32,664 bases of DNA from Conidiobolus incongruus B7586 (Eukaryota; Entomophthoromycota; Entomophthoromycetes; Entomophthorales; Conidiobolaceae), in assembly GCA_000697335.1 (NCBI GenBank), contig JNEM01008379.1, positions 1 through 32,664 on the forward strand, in the 5' to 3' direction. A program made the position numbers and the translations under genes. A model generated the notes under the pieces. It ran no database searches and was not told where the DNA came from. It was given only the letters and a program-made list of their open reading frames with translations. Of the stretch, positions 1 to 10,071 are shown in pieces (the stretch's first letter is position 1; each line of letters begins with the position of its first letter).

Positions 1-1136
1 TAAATATAATTATTTTATATTTTTGTTTTAGATATTTGTTTGGATTTTTAAACTATATTATAATTGATTTTATTATATCTTAATTTTTATAATATATTAT
101 ATATAGGTCTGATAAATATATATTAATTATAACTGAAAATTATTAAGCCTAATAAAGATTGTTATCAAATTATAATAAATATTGAATGTTTGTGAAATAA
201 TTTTTAAATAAAGTCTTTATTATTAAAATATATCATTTCAATATAGTAAATTATTCATAAAAATATTATTCATGATTTATTATATTAAATAATCTTGATT
301 TTATTATTATTAATAATATTCCTTTTAAGGTATACTTGAATTAAAATATACTATAAATGCATTCTCATAATAATACCATAATACTATATTTTAAAATCAA
401 CAAAACTGTTATTAAATTGTAAATATCGTAATTAGGTATAATAATAATCCAAATAGAATGTAGTTCAATCAATAATTTTATAAATAATATATTAATATTT
501 CAAATTGTGAAAAAATTTAATAATTTTTCGACCTGAAGGATAGTATTATATATAAAAAATTAGGTTGATTAAAATAATATATTGATTAAAATCATTAATA
601 AATAAAATGTATTAAGGATTTAAAATATCAATAAACATAATTTAAGAGTGAATATTGATAATAAAGAGAAAGTTATTATAAACTATATTTAAATTAATTA
701 GTTAATATATGTTTGATTAAAATATTAAATAAACTTCATATTAAACATAACAGTTGTAATCAACACTTAAATCGTTGCTTCTAATATTAATATAAAATCA
801 TTATATATTAGAAATAAAATCAAAATTGTGAAATTAAAAATTTTAATGTCAAGTAATTCTATTTTGAAATATTAGCCTTAATCTAACTAAGATTTCAAAA
901 TATATTGCACAAAATATTATACTCAATAAAAATGATATTGTATTGCTAGTTTTAAGTATGTTAAAAAAATGTCAAATATTAAGATAAAAAAATAAAAAAA
1001 TTGAATATGGCTATAAAATTAAGCTTTAAATTTAAACATTTTCTATATTACTTTGAATAAATATAATTTCTAAATTGAAATAAGTATTAAATCAAAAATA
1101 AATCTGTTCTGAATATAAAAAAATAAATAATTAAAT
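1..1136. other. AT-only intergenic stretch
   Basis: Nearly pure A/T sequence with stops in all frames and no GC-richer island. I see no gene, tRNA or clear repeat here. Its right part is the 3' flank of the phosducin-like gene that reads leftwards. Confidence 0.7.
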
Positions 1137-1921
1137 TTATTCAAGTTCTGGTAAATCAATAATCTTTAAACCGCTCAATATTTTTTCAATATCTAATATT
1201 CAAAAAATTAATATATATTTGATCAAAATGTACATATGTATTACCCTTTTCTTTTAGTTTAAGATCACCGTTAGGAAGTCTAAGTCCAGCTAATTGCTGA
1301 ACAGGCTCTCCATTATTATAAATAATAAGTGTAGGTAAATTTTTATCGGGATAATTTTCAATACACATATCACTTATAATTTTACATATTTTGATAAATT
1401 TATATTTTTTAGCTAAATTAGCAAGAATTTGATTTAACAATCTGCAAGCTTCAAACCTATCAATAGGTTAATACTAGCTGCATAGTATTCAATATGAATC
1501 ACTTACGAATCTTTATATAAATGAACAATTACTGCATTTTCTTTACTGGCTTCAGTGACTTCTCTAACGAAATCAGGCTTAGAAATATGGTAGACTTCAC
1601 CGAATCTAGATCTTAAAGCTTCAGCTTGCATTTCAGCAATACGTTGTTGTCTAAAAACATATTCAGGAAACCACTCAATATATAAAATATATATATTTGC
1701 TACCTATAAGCTAACAAAACCCTGTCATCTTCCAAATCCTCAAGTTCATCAAGCTCATCCAAATCCAAACCTTCAAAACGACTACTTTCTTCAGCTAATT
1801 TGGCTTCGACAGCTTCTTCAATAGCTTGCTCTAAAATTTCCAATTCAGAAGGGCCTTTTGGAGGTAAAATTCCTTTTTCTCTTAGAATATCGTTCCATTC
1901 AGTATCTTCGTTAGGATTCAT
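1137..1921 (-). CDS. PLP2: Phosducin-like protein 2 (PhLP2/PLP2), four exons
   Basis: Co-chaperone of the phosducin family that binds the cytosolic chaperonin CCT and helps fold actin, tubulin and cell-cycle clients. I read four minus-strand exons: 1704-1921, 1507-1650, 1245-1456 and 1137-1192, joined across GT-AG introns of 53, 50 and 52 nt, giving 209 residues and a TAA stop. The N-terminus MNPNEDTEWNDILREKGILP is the hallmark of PhLP2/PDCL3. An acidic helical stretch follows (about residues 25-70), then a thioredoxin-like domain from about residue 90 with VIVHLYKDSFEACRLLNQ and the strand NLPTLIIYNNGEPV. The C-terminal exon supplies the usual short acidic tail. The CxxC redox pair of true thioredoxins is absent, as in the whole family. 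Length fits the 210-240 residues usual for PhLP2. No TATAAATA box was found upstream. Exon joins are my inference, but each keeps the frame and restores family sequence. Confidence 0.93.
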
Positions 1922-3431
1922 TTTATTATATCATGAATTAAATGTCGATTATGATACTTTATCCTAAGTCATAAATATTTAATTTATATTCTATTTTTTA
2001 TTTTATGGGATCTGTATTACATCAATTATATTTCAAAAATTATAAATTAATTTATCAATTCTTTTAATATTTAAAACTTAATTTATTATTTCATTTCGCT
2101 TATACTCATATTATTTAAAGAATTATCTGTTTATAAAATTTTAATAATAAAATAGCTAAATAATATGATATAAATATATTTAGTTGAAAATTTATTTTTA
2201 ATTTGAAAAACCATATGTCAAATAATTTAAAATTTTGATATTTGTAAAATAAAAATAATTATAAGATTTATCATTGATTTATTAATTATATTAAAAAATA
2301 TTATACATGTCGTAAAAACCCAGTGTTTACAGCTCTATAGGTTTCAGGATGGTTTAGAACAATATCAGAATTAGTGTCATTGGAAGTTATTTTTAAACGA
2401 ACAAAAAATAAAAAGAAAATAAAAAAACATAAAGATCAAAGATATGTTGGTTTCTTGCCTTTCTTGTGTAAAACCTGAGAGAGATTATTTTTATATCTTT
2501 AGTGAGGAGTTCTGATCCTGTCAAACTGGATCATGTGTTAACCTTTATCTGGTAATATCTTTCAATAAGAACATCCATAATTTCCATATCCATTCTCAAC
2601 AATACATATTTTTACCATTTTATAAAATAAAATAATTAATTCCTTATGTAATATCATTTATTAAAATTTTCAAATTTGATCTATATTGAACTCATAAACA
2701 GTGAGTAATTTATAAGTGAATTAATAGATACCAAAATAATAAAATTTACAAAATTATTTTTTTTAAAATGATATGTAAAAATGAGGGCCTTAAGAAGAAA
2801 ATGAAACTAGCAAGATATAATACTTGAATAGATCAAATATTTGATTGAAGTACTTGATTTTCTCACCTAAACTCATAAAGGAAATGATCATTGTTTTAAT
2901 TGTTTGAAAATTAAATGATGTCATACTTTGATTACTTTTGTTTATCGTGAAACTAATAAATCAATTTTATTCAATATTACTATAATTTAATATTTAGGAT
3001 TCAAGTAAAATCGGCTAATTAGAAAATATTCATTGAAAATAAATATTGATTTTTAGAAAAATAATATTCATATTGACAATATTTAATGAAAAAAACTCGA
3101 TCTAATTGATAAAAATATGGTGCATTACTAATTGAAATAAGAATCAAATTAAAATTTAATTTAAACCCATTTTATTCATAAAATAATTTTAGATTTATTT
3201 AGAAGAAATTGATAGTTATATTAACAAAAGGAGAAGTTGGATTAAAATTTAATATTCAGAGGGATGAAACAAGTTTATTAGGTTTTATCCCTTGAATAAT
3301 ATTATAAAATTTTCATTATATCCTTGATAATATTTTATTGAGGGTTTACAATTTGGTATTAAATATACATTTTTAGTGATTCCTGCACTTGAATTGGTAT
3401 CGTTGCAAAGGTTTTTATGTTTCATCTTTGA
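1922..3431. other. Intergenic stretch with one GC-richer island
   Basis: Mostly A/T-rich spacer between the start of the phosducin-like gene and the end of the zinc-finger gene. The part from 2310 to 2590 is clearly richer in G and C and is listed separately. The last 200 bases (about 3220-3431) are moderately richer and probably hold the 3' untranslated region of the zinc-finger gene. Confidence 0.6.
2310..2590. other. Unexplained GC-richer island, possible RNA or decayed gene
   Basis: This island interrupts AT-rich spacer but holds no long reading frame. It contains a perfect 8-bp stem (AAAGATAT at 2438-2445 with ATATCTTT at 2493-2500) enclosing a 5-bp hairpin (GGTTT at 2449-2453 with AAACC at 2472-2476), and next to it a 6-bp hairpin (TGATCC at 2513-2518, GGATCA at 2528-2533). 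On the plus strand a short Cys-containing frame starts at 2444 (MLVSCLSCVKPERDYFYIF) and stops after 23 codons. The island could be a structured RNA gene, a remnant coding exon or neither; nothing seen decides this. Confidence 0.3.
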
Positions 3432-3995
3432 TTAGTAAGGTCGATGATGATATGTTTGAAGAGAATGGCTGTACGCTTGAAGGTATTTAGCTTGCTCTTT
3501 TAAGGCATTTCGAAGTGCTTGGAATTCTTGAGGCGTCCTTTTAGGCCCGTGTCCTTTGCTCACAATATGTGCATTCAGGTGATTTAAAGCGCCATAGGCT
3601 TTTCCACATCCTGGATGAATACAGGGATATCTACGGGCTATTTCATGCGATCTCCTGCGAGGTCTCTTAATTATTGATGAAGTGATCTGTTGGTGGAATA
3701 TGGATGAATTAGGAATTGATTTTTGGCAAGGAATTGGATAACTCAGCTTTAGGAGGTTTTGAACTGAAGGAAGCTGCTGGTAATGGTTATTTCTGCAAGC
3801 GTGATCGCTATTTTGGGCAAATGGTAAAAACCCTTCAGCAAAGGATGGGAGACGGTGCTGTGGTGTGGGAGTGTGGCATTCGGAGATAGAAGACGAAGAA
3901 GTGGGAGAGTGCATATGAGAGCTTGTGTGCTTGAAGTAATCAAAGTTGGTGGAAGATAAGCTCAATGGTTTCAAGTTAAAGGCTGAGGAATGCAT
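3432..3995 (-). CDS. Single C2H2 zinc-finger transcription regulator
   Basis: Predicted nuclear DNA-binding protein of 187 residues in one exon. The first 110 residues are low-complexity, rich in Ser, His, Pro and Gln, as in activation regions. A basic patch KRPRRR leads into one C2H2 finger with zinc ligands C125, C130, H143 and H149 (spacing C-x4-C-x12-H-x5-H). Its core, GKAYGALNHLNAHI, followed by HGPKRTPQEF, is a combination seen in a conserved family of fungal single-finger regulators. I place the start at the ATG at 3993-3995: the frame runs five codons further up to a TTG at 4010 but has no other ATG before an upstream stop. A TATAAATA box lies 69-76 nt upstream. The target genes are unknown. 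Confidence 0.85.
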   Translation of the reverse strand: MHSSAFNLKPLSLSSTNFDYFKHTSSHMHSPTSSSSISECHTPTPQHRLPSFAEGFLPFAQNSDHACRNNHYQQLPSVQNLLKLSYPIPCQKSIPNSSIFHQQITSSIIKRPRRRSHEIARRYPCIHPGCGKAYGALNHLNAHIVSKGHGPKRTPQEFQALRNALKEQAKYLQAYSHSLQTYHHRPY

Positions 3996-4063
3996 TTGAA
4001 ATGGAGCCAAGTGGATAAGAGAGAACTAAATTAGTGATAATGGTGAAGATGGTGCATGCAGAA

Positions 4064-4071
4064 TATTTATA
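4064..4071 (-). promoter_or_regulatory. TATA box of the zinc-finger gene
   Basis: TATAAATA on the minus strand, 69 nt before the ATG. The same octamer precedes four other genes in the window at comparable distances, which supports it as a core promoter element. Confidence 0.6.
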
Positions 4072-4162
4072 GGTGATATGATGTCTGGGATTAGTAAGGC
4101 TTATTTGCTGAAAAGGACGATGGTGTGTGATAAGTTTATTTCAAGTGAATTTGGGCGAAGAG

Positions 4163-4180
4163 AAGGGGGAGAATAAGGGG
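4163..4180 (-). promoter_or_regulatory. Pair of STRE-like CCCCT motifs
   Basis: On the minus strand CCCCTT (4175-4180) and CCCCCTT (4163-4169) lie about 95-115 bp upstream of the TATA box. CCCCT is the stress-response element bound by Msn2/4-type zinc-finger factors in yeasts. Whether such factors act here is inference; runs of C are rare in this DNA, so the pair is noticeable. Confidence 0.3.
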
Positions 4181-4287
4181 ACGGTTGACATTGGATTTTA
4201 ACAAATGGGAAATTTATCTGGAGAAGTAAGATTTAATGTTTGAAATTGCTATGACTGAGGTGCAGCAATCAATCAACAAACTTAAAC

Positions 4288-4381
4288 CATTAAAAATAGT
4301 AGGTTATTAAACCCTATTTTAATTTTTATTATTTATCATTATCGTAATTAACCACTTCAAATGCCTATTCAGGCGTTTGAA
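4288..4381. other. Two adjacent hairpin-forming inverted repeats
   Basis: The first pairs AAAATAG (4293-4299) and GGTT (4302-4305) with AACC (4310-4313) and CTATTTT (4314-4320). The second, at 4356-4381, has an 11-bp stem around loop ATTC: TTCAAATGCCT with AGGCGTTTGAA, with a single G-T wobble. Role unknown; they sit about 290-385 bp upstream of the zinc-finger gene. Confidence 0.4.
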
Positions 4382-5209
4382 TAATAAAAAGCTGATAGAC
4401 TATATGTGACAAAATATTCCATGATTTCATATTCTATCATATCGAAAGCCTAAAATTGAGGTCTAAATTTTAATATAAATTGATCAATATAAATGGATTA
4501 TGATAATATTTATAGTTCAAGTTTAAGCATATACTAAAATGCTCCATATATTAATTTTAATTAATTCACATAGTAACTTTATTTTGTATCCCTTATTTAA
4601 TACAGCTCCTTAATGAAACACTTTAACTTACTAAAAATTTGATTAAAAATTTGATTGATTTCTCCCTCAAAATTTCATTCTTGAAATACAAAATTGGATA
4701 TTATTAAACAATTTAGTTATATTCATTTATTTGATTTATTTTAGTAGTCTATTAAACTTTAAGAAGACTAACTTTGTTGATTGGTTAAAATAAATTAGAG
4801 TTTTGAACAAATTTAATATAAATATAAATATAGAAATATTAAATTACTAAGTGATTTAAAATTCAATTATTTTATATGACATGGTGATGATGATAGATAG
4901 AATATTGTAAAAAATTATCTTTAATTTTAAAATGTTAATCAATACTTATTGAATATGATACGTATCCATAAATACAAATATATGTTCTATTTATTAATAA
5001 AAATACAATCACCAATATTGTTTATCTACAAAAATTAATTTTAAGTAAGGGTAATTTTACTAGGATTAGTAATTTGATATCTACCTAAAATAAAAGTTTT
5101 TAAGGAGAATTTTCATCTTAAATAGAGTTAATAATTGGGTTTAACTTTATATAATTGAAAAAATGGTTTTTCATCTTAATTTAATATATCAATATACGAT
5201 GATCGATAA

Positions 5210-5506
5210 TTAAAAGATATTTGTAATGAAATACACATATTTGTCAACTACCTCTAAGATCCGCCAATGAGGAGCTGAAGAATTCACCACGAAGTCATCA
5301 CATTGATGTATAAGGATTCCCCAACTCATTAGTAGACACAAACGCATTATCCAGCGATTAATTCCTGTAGTTAACCAAGTTCCTCCCCAGCTAACCATTA
5401 CACATAGCAGGACAAATGTTAATCTGAATACTGATGTCTGAGGTGACTCTGCGAGGGGAACTTCTTTGAATGTTACAGGAGATAAAATAGAACGTAACAG
5501 TACCAT
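5210..5506 (-). CDS. Small membrane protein, distantly TMEM18-like, probably truncated
   Basis: An ATG-initiated frame of 98 residues whose DNA is strikingly GC-richer than its surroundings from about 5247 to 5506, a sign of real coding DNA. Two hydrophobic helices are visible, about residues 26-46 (VFRLTFVLLCVMVSWGG) and 52-67 (RWIMRLCLLMSWGILI), separated by a short loop and followed by a segment ending APHWRILE. The order of two close helices and then a HWR motif recalls the nuclear-membrane protein TMEM18, in which a YFD..G.FIS segment and a third helix should follow. None is seen: after residue 86 the DNA turns AT-rich and the frame soon stops. I tested GT-AG joins downstream and found no exon that restores the family's C-terminus. 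The coding character is fairly sure, the family only a suggestion. Confidence 0.45.
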   Translation of the reverse strand: MVLLRSILSPVTFKEVPLAESPQTSVFRLTFVLLCVMVSWGGTWLTTGINRWIMRLCLLMSWGILIHQCDDFVVNSSAPHWRILEVVDKYVYFITNIF

Positions 5507-5588
5507 AATGATAGCTAATTAATGTGAATAAAATATTATAACTCTGAGGAACTTATTTATTAATTATTAGATCTGTTAAAGGAATGAC

Positions 5589-5613
5589 CAGAATAGCTCA
5601 TCTAGCTATTCTG
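5589..5613. repeat. Perfect 10-bp inverted repeat, 5-nt loop
   Basis: CAGAATAGCT at 5589-5598 and its exact reverse complement at 5604-5613 around the loop CATCT. It can fold as a stable hairpin on either strand and lies 83 bp upstream of the small membrane-protein gene. Function unknown. Confidence 0.7.
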
Positions 5614-5640
5614 ATGTGTTCTCTTATACTTCTTTTGGCC

Positions 5641-5692
5641 TTCTTTGTCTTCTTTGTCTTCTTTGTCCTTTTGTCTTCTTTGTCCTTTTGTC
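5641..5692. repeat. Pyrimidine-rich tandem repeat
   Basis: Two copies of TTCTTTGTC (5641-5658) are followed by two exact copies of the 17-mer TTCTTTGTCCTTTTGTC (5659-5675 and 5676-5692). The plus strand is almost purely C/T with single Gs. The 17-bp unit is not a multiple of three, so it is unlikely to be coding. Confidence 0.8.
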
Positions 5693-5756
5693 TTGTAGTG
5701 ATTATTTCGAGGGAAGTGGAACTTTAAATGTTCCTATTATATCCTATTTTAGGTAA

Positions 5757-5776
5757 TGTCACGTTGACTCGTGACA
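5757..5776. repeat. Perfect 7-bp inverted repeat, 6-nt loop
   Basis: TGTCACG at 5757-5763 and CGTGACA at 5770-5776 around TTGACT. The two arms are split halves of a TCACGTGA E-box-like palindrome. Whether this binds a factor or folds as RNA is not known. Confidence 0.6.
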
Positions 5777-8334
5777 ATATTATAATTAATTTATATTATC
5801 TAAAATTTAATATATCAGCTTGTTTATTCGAGCTATTACTGGATTCAGACTTTTATTATCACCAATTTAGAAAACACTAAAATTAGTGAAAATTTATGAT
5901 AATAGTAATTGTTGTTATAGTAGAACAAGTTATCCTATTTTTTATAATATATTTGTAACTCTAATTATATTTGAGACTTTAAAGTTAATATCTTCAAACT
6001 TAATCTTATGACTTAATATTATAGCGATTAATTAAGTTTGATTTAAGAAAATTCATTGTATTCCCTAAATATATTAATGTTACAATTGGATATGATAATT
6101 CAATAATGTACAGGACATATATACTATAATACATTTAAGACGTGATCAAATTCAAAAGATGTATTTTGAAGATTTATTGGAGATGAATATAATATGAACA
6201 ATCAATTTAAATTAACCAACTATAAAATATTAATTATCATTTTTCTCTAACCTTTTCAAATAAACTACTATTTTCTGATCGAGTACATTTATTTGATTAT
6301 ATATTTCCAAACAATTAAATAATTACAATCATAATACTAACTATAAAAAAAATTTTTATAGCTTTATATTATATTTATATTTGTAAAAAGTATAATATTA
6401 TACTTTGTATTTTAACTTATAGAATATTATATGTCATTTACAAGTATAACTCATGTTTTGTTATTCTTATCTATGTAGCTTGTATATTGTATAATGTTAT
6501 ATCAGAGTCAAATACTTGATATTTTAAAAAAACTTCAAAATAGATTTATTATAAATTGAACCATCACCAAAATGACAAATTTTACCTTATATTAATTATA
6601 TTACTTGTAAAAATATAATCATCAAAATTTTTTAATATAAATAGTTATAAACACCCCTTCTTATCAATAAAGAATACTATTATTTAAACTATTTAATATT
6701 ACTAAATAGTTAATATAGAAAAAGAACTTTAGCTTAATCAACTCAAATATTTTACCTCAATTGTATCAATTATTTTCAAATAATCATATGATATACCTTT
6801 TATAGGATACAATACCGAATTTTTTTTATAAATTTAGATAAATATTAAGCTTTAACATTTTAAATTTGCAGCATATTATATATCTATATGGTAAACTATA
6901 TAGGTATACCATTCCGTTTATATCATCAGTTCTCTATATATGAAAATTGTGATTCATTATATTCAACTCAGTTCCAGTATTATTTGAAATCAAAAACCAT
7001 ATTTAACATATTTTGATTCAAAATTAAATAAACATCTAAATAAACTATCGGCAAATTATCATATAAATATATTTATCCAAACATTTCTAATAAATCCATT
7101 TAATTTTCAATATTTAATAATCATTGAATAATAAGATTGTTAAATAGAATATTTTAATAAATATGTTATTTAATAATTATTGTGATAATATATGAAATAT
7201 TTGTGACAGTATGGCTATAAATTATAACTATCGTAAATATATAATTTATAATATTATACCAATTGAATTAATAGAACCAGTACAACTTGAGGTAAAAATT
7301 TATAAGTTTGAATGAATAAAACCATTTCATATCATATATTTAGTCATCCTTAATCTCATTTTATTTTGAATCGATCGTTTATATATTAATAAAATTATGG
7401 ATTCAGAATTCGATTTGACTATAATTTAATACACTTGATTTTTTTACAAATAATCAAAGCTTGAAATTAATGATCTAATAAAATGAACTTATATCTCGGA
7501 TTGATATATTGCAAAAAACAGAACTGCTTAGTATCAAAATAAATACCAATTGTGGTAAATGAAGTAGACCACGTTAAAGCACATTACCATTAAACTATTT
7601 ACCAAAACTAATATTTGAATAATTATGAAATTGGCAAATTCCGATGGTTTATATTTGGCTAATTTGCTGTAATAGGATAATATTATTCATTTAAATCTGG
7701 AAAGATAATACAAATCAGAGATGTTTACATCTACACCCCTTTTAAGTAATATCTAATTCTCATATTAATCAAATTTGAACATTTCACACATTGACCATAT
7801 TGTACCGAACTTATTTCAACAAAATGATAAATTTAATCATTTTACCCAAGTAATAAATCAGTTACTTTTTTGAGAGATACTGGCTTATAATGGATTATTT
7901 TTATTTGATATTTATTCTCATCTTACATATTCCTCCCAATAAAATTTAGTTTATTTCACATATTTATAGACCCACTTTTTGATCAATATATCTTCAATAA
8001 TATTGCTCATATTTTTTGATAATACTTAATAATATCTATATTAAAATTCTCTTTAATAATAATCATATATCTTAATGACGATTATACATTATGCTTAAGC
8101 TTTGATGGAGATATATTTTTAGTAAATACCATTATTCAACAAATTAATATATTTTTTTGTATGTATTTAATTTTGAATAAGGTTATTAATATAAATTGAT
8201 TGATAAAAAAATGAATAAATATCCCATAAATTAAAAATATTGATTTTATATATTTGTAAAACTAGTCAAAATTTTAAGCATAATAGAAGTGAAAAGTTTT
8301 AGTGGAAACTTTATATGATCCACTTTATCAACCA

Positions 8335-8342
8335 TATAAATA
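8335..8342 (+). promoter_or_regulatory. TATA box of ADE2
   Basis: TATAAATA, 60 nt before the ADE2 ATG. A TGACTG hexamer lies just downstream (about 8350), one base off the TGACTC core recognised by Gcn4/Bas1-type regulators of purine genes in yeast; I do not count it as a site. Confidence 0.6.
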
Positions 8343-8394
8343 ATTCAGTTGACTGTTATTAATTCGTATTTTATTATAACTCTTAATTATCAAA

Positions 8395-10071
8395 ATGGAA
8401 TTCAAAAAAGTCGGTATTTTAGGAGGAGGCCAATTGGGCCGTATGATGGTCGAGGCTTCACATCGTTTAGGTCTCCAAGTAACTATTCTAGATCAACCAG
8501 ACAACTGTCCTGCTAAACAATTGTCATCTGTCGTCCCTCATGTCGATGGTGCTTTTAAGGACCCTGTCAAAATCAAAGAGTTAAAACAGAGCGTTGACGT
8601 TGTTACTGTTGAAATTGAGCATATTGACGTATCTGCTCTCAAAGAAATTGATGCTGAGAATCCTGGATCTGTTCAGCCCACTCCTTTCACCTTAGAAACT
8701 ATCCAAGACAAATACCTCCAAAAAGTCCACCTGAGCAAATCCAATATACCTCTTCCTGAATTCAAAGAAGTCAAGTCAGTTGAGGAAGTTGGTAAATTGG
8801 CCCAATCCTGGGGATATCCAATTATGGTCAAGAGCAAAAAACTTGCCTATGATGGAAGAGGTAACTTCCCTATCAAATCTCAATCTGAATTATCTACTCT
8901 AGAATCTTTGTTCAAGCAGAATCCTGAAGGATTTTATGTTGAAAGATGGGTCCCATATGTCAAAGAGTTAGCTATTATGGTTGTCCGTAATACTAATGCA
9001 GAAGTCGTCTCTTACCCCGTTGTGGAAACCATCCAAAAGGATAACATCTGCCACCTAGTCATTGCCCCTGCCGTTATCTCTGGTTCCATCTCTGACGAAG
9101 CTAAAAAGGTTGCTGAAAATGCTATTAAATCATTTGACGGTGCTGGCATTTTTGGTGTGGAAATGTTTTTATTAGAAAATGGAAAGATTCTCCTCAATGA
9201 AATTGCTCCCAGACCTCACAACTCTGGTCACTACACCATTGAAGCTTGTGAAACCTCTCAATTTGAAAACCACTTACGTGCTGTAGCTGGGCTTCCTTTA
9301 GGAAGTGGAAATATGAAGGTCAACTGCTCAGCTATGATTAATTTATTAGGTGATAGCGAAAGTATGGTCTCTATGCAAAAAATTGTCAGTGAATCTTTAC
9401 AAGTTCCTGGAACCACTTGCCACTGGTATGGTAAGGCTCAATCCCGCAAAGGTAGAAAGATGGGACACATCACTATCGTTGCCCAAGATTTTATCCAATT
9501 GCGCGATCGTTTAGCTCGTGTCCTTGCTAGCTTCCCTGATCCTGACAACTATACTCCCTCCATGCAATTACCTGCTGAAGTAGGAATTATTATGGGATCT
9601 GATTCAGATTTACCTGTGATGAAAGCAGCTGCCGAAATTCTCGAGGAATTCGAGGTCCCCTTTGAAGTTACTATTGTAAGTGCCCATAGAACCCCTGATC
9701 GTATGGTTGATTACGCTCGCCAAGCTCATCTTAGAGGTATGAAAGTAATCATTGCTGGAGCTGGAGGTGCTGCTCATCTTCCTGGTATGGTAGCAAGTAT
9801 GACTCCACTTCCAGTTATTGGTGTACCTGTTTGTGGTAAGCATTTAGATGGTGTAGACTCATTACACTCCATTGTTCAAATGCCCCGCGGTGTCCCTGTT
9901 GCCACTGTGGCCATCAATAATGCTACTAATGCTGGTTTACTTGCTGTCAGAACATTGGGATGTAGCAACCCTGCTTATTTGGAAAGAATGAACAAGTATC
10001 AACTAGGAATGAAAGATCAGGTTTTGAAGAAGGCCGAAAGATTAGAACAAGTTGGTTACAAGAATTATTAA
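8395..10071 (+). CDS. ADE2: Phosphoribosylaminoimidazole carboxylase (PurK-PurE fusion)
   Basis: Catalyses carboxylation of aminoimidazole ribonucleotide (AIR) to CAIR in de novo purine synthesis. One uninterrupted exon of 558 residues, close to the roughly 570 of yeast Ade2. The N-terminal ATP-grasp PurK domain (about 1-385) opens with the nucleotide-fold motif [13 protein letters not shown] (residues 6-18) and carries YDGRGN (152-157) and the signature [15 protein letters not shown] (267-281). After a short linker the PurE mutase domain (about 395-550) shows GSDSDLPVM (401-409), SAHRTP (429-434) and [15 protein letters not shown] (454-468), the substrate-binding loops. All key segments are present, so the enzyme should be active. 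In yeast its loss leaves a red AIR pigment. Codons end in C or T much more often than in the intron-rich neighbours, suggesting good expression. The ATG has an A-rich context (ATCAAAATGG) and a TATA box 60 nt upstream. Confidence 0.98.
   Translation: MEFKKVGILGGGQLGRMMVEASHRLGLQVTILDQPDNCPAKQLSSVVPHVDGAFKDPVKIKELKQSVDVVTVEIEHIDVSALKEIDAENPGSVQPTPFTLETIQDKYLQKVHLSKSNIPLPEFKEVKSVEEVGKLAQSWGYPIMVKSKKLAYDGRGNFPIKSQSELSTLESLFKQNPEGFYVERWVPYVKELAIMVVRNTNAEVVSYPVVETIQKDNICHLVIAPAVISGSISDEAKKVAENAIKSFDGAGIFGVEMFLLENGKILLNEIAPRPHNSGHYTIEACETSQFENHLRAVAGLPLGSGNMKVNCSAMINLLGDSESMVSMQKIVSESLQVPGTTCHWYGKAQSRKGRKMGHITIVAQDFIQLRDRLARVLASFPDPDNYTPSMQLPAEVGIIMGSDSDLPVMKAAAEILEEFEVPFEVTIVSAHRTPDRMVDYARQAHLRGMKVIIAGAGGAAHLPGMVASMTPLPVIGVPVCGKHLDGVDSLHSIVQMPRGVPVATVAINNATNAGLLAVRTLGCSNPAYLERMNKYQLGMKDQVLKKAERLEQVGYKNY

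Larger units (their letters stand above)
3996..5209. other. Intergenic stretch, promoter of the zinc-finger gene plus AT-rich spacer
   Basis: The first 250 bases are GC-richer and look like the promoter of the minus-strand zinc-finger gene, with a TATA box and two CCCCT-type motifs. Two adjacent hairpins lie at 4288-4381. From about 4400 to 5209 the DNA is plain A/T-rich spacer in which I see no gene. Confidence 0.6.
5507..8394. other. Long intergenic stretch, structured island then AT-rich spacer
   Basis: The interval 5580-5780 holds three inverted repeats and a pyrimidine-rich tandem repeat, listed separately. From 5780 to about 7500 I see only A/T-rich spacer with stops in every frame. 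The last several hundred bases are slightly GC-richer and probably form the ADE2 promoter; they include a short palindrome AGATG-ttta-CATCT at 7719-7732 and one CCCCTT motif starting at 7736. Confidence 0.6.

Noticed and set aside
2449-2476. Hairpin resembling U5 snRNA loop I
   Set aside because: The loop reads GCCTTTCTT, not the invariant GCCTTTTAC, and no Sm site with a 3' hairpin follows at the right place.
3996-4010. TTG-initiated five-codon extension of the zinc-finger protein
   Set aside because: An ATG follows at 3993-3995 and fungal nuclear genes very rarely start at TTG.
9012-9843. Minus-strand frames inside ADE2
   Set aside because: They are antisense shadows of conserved ADE2 codons.
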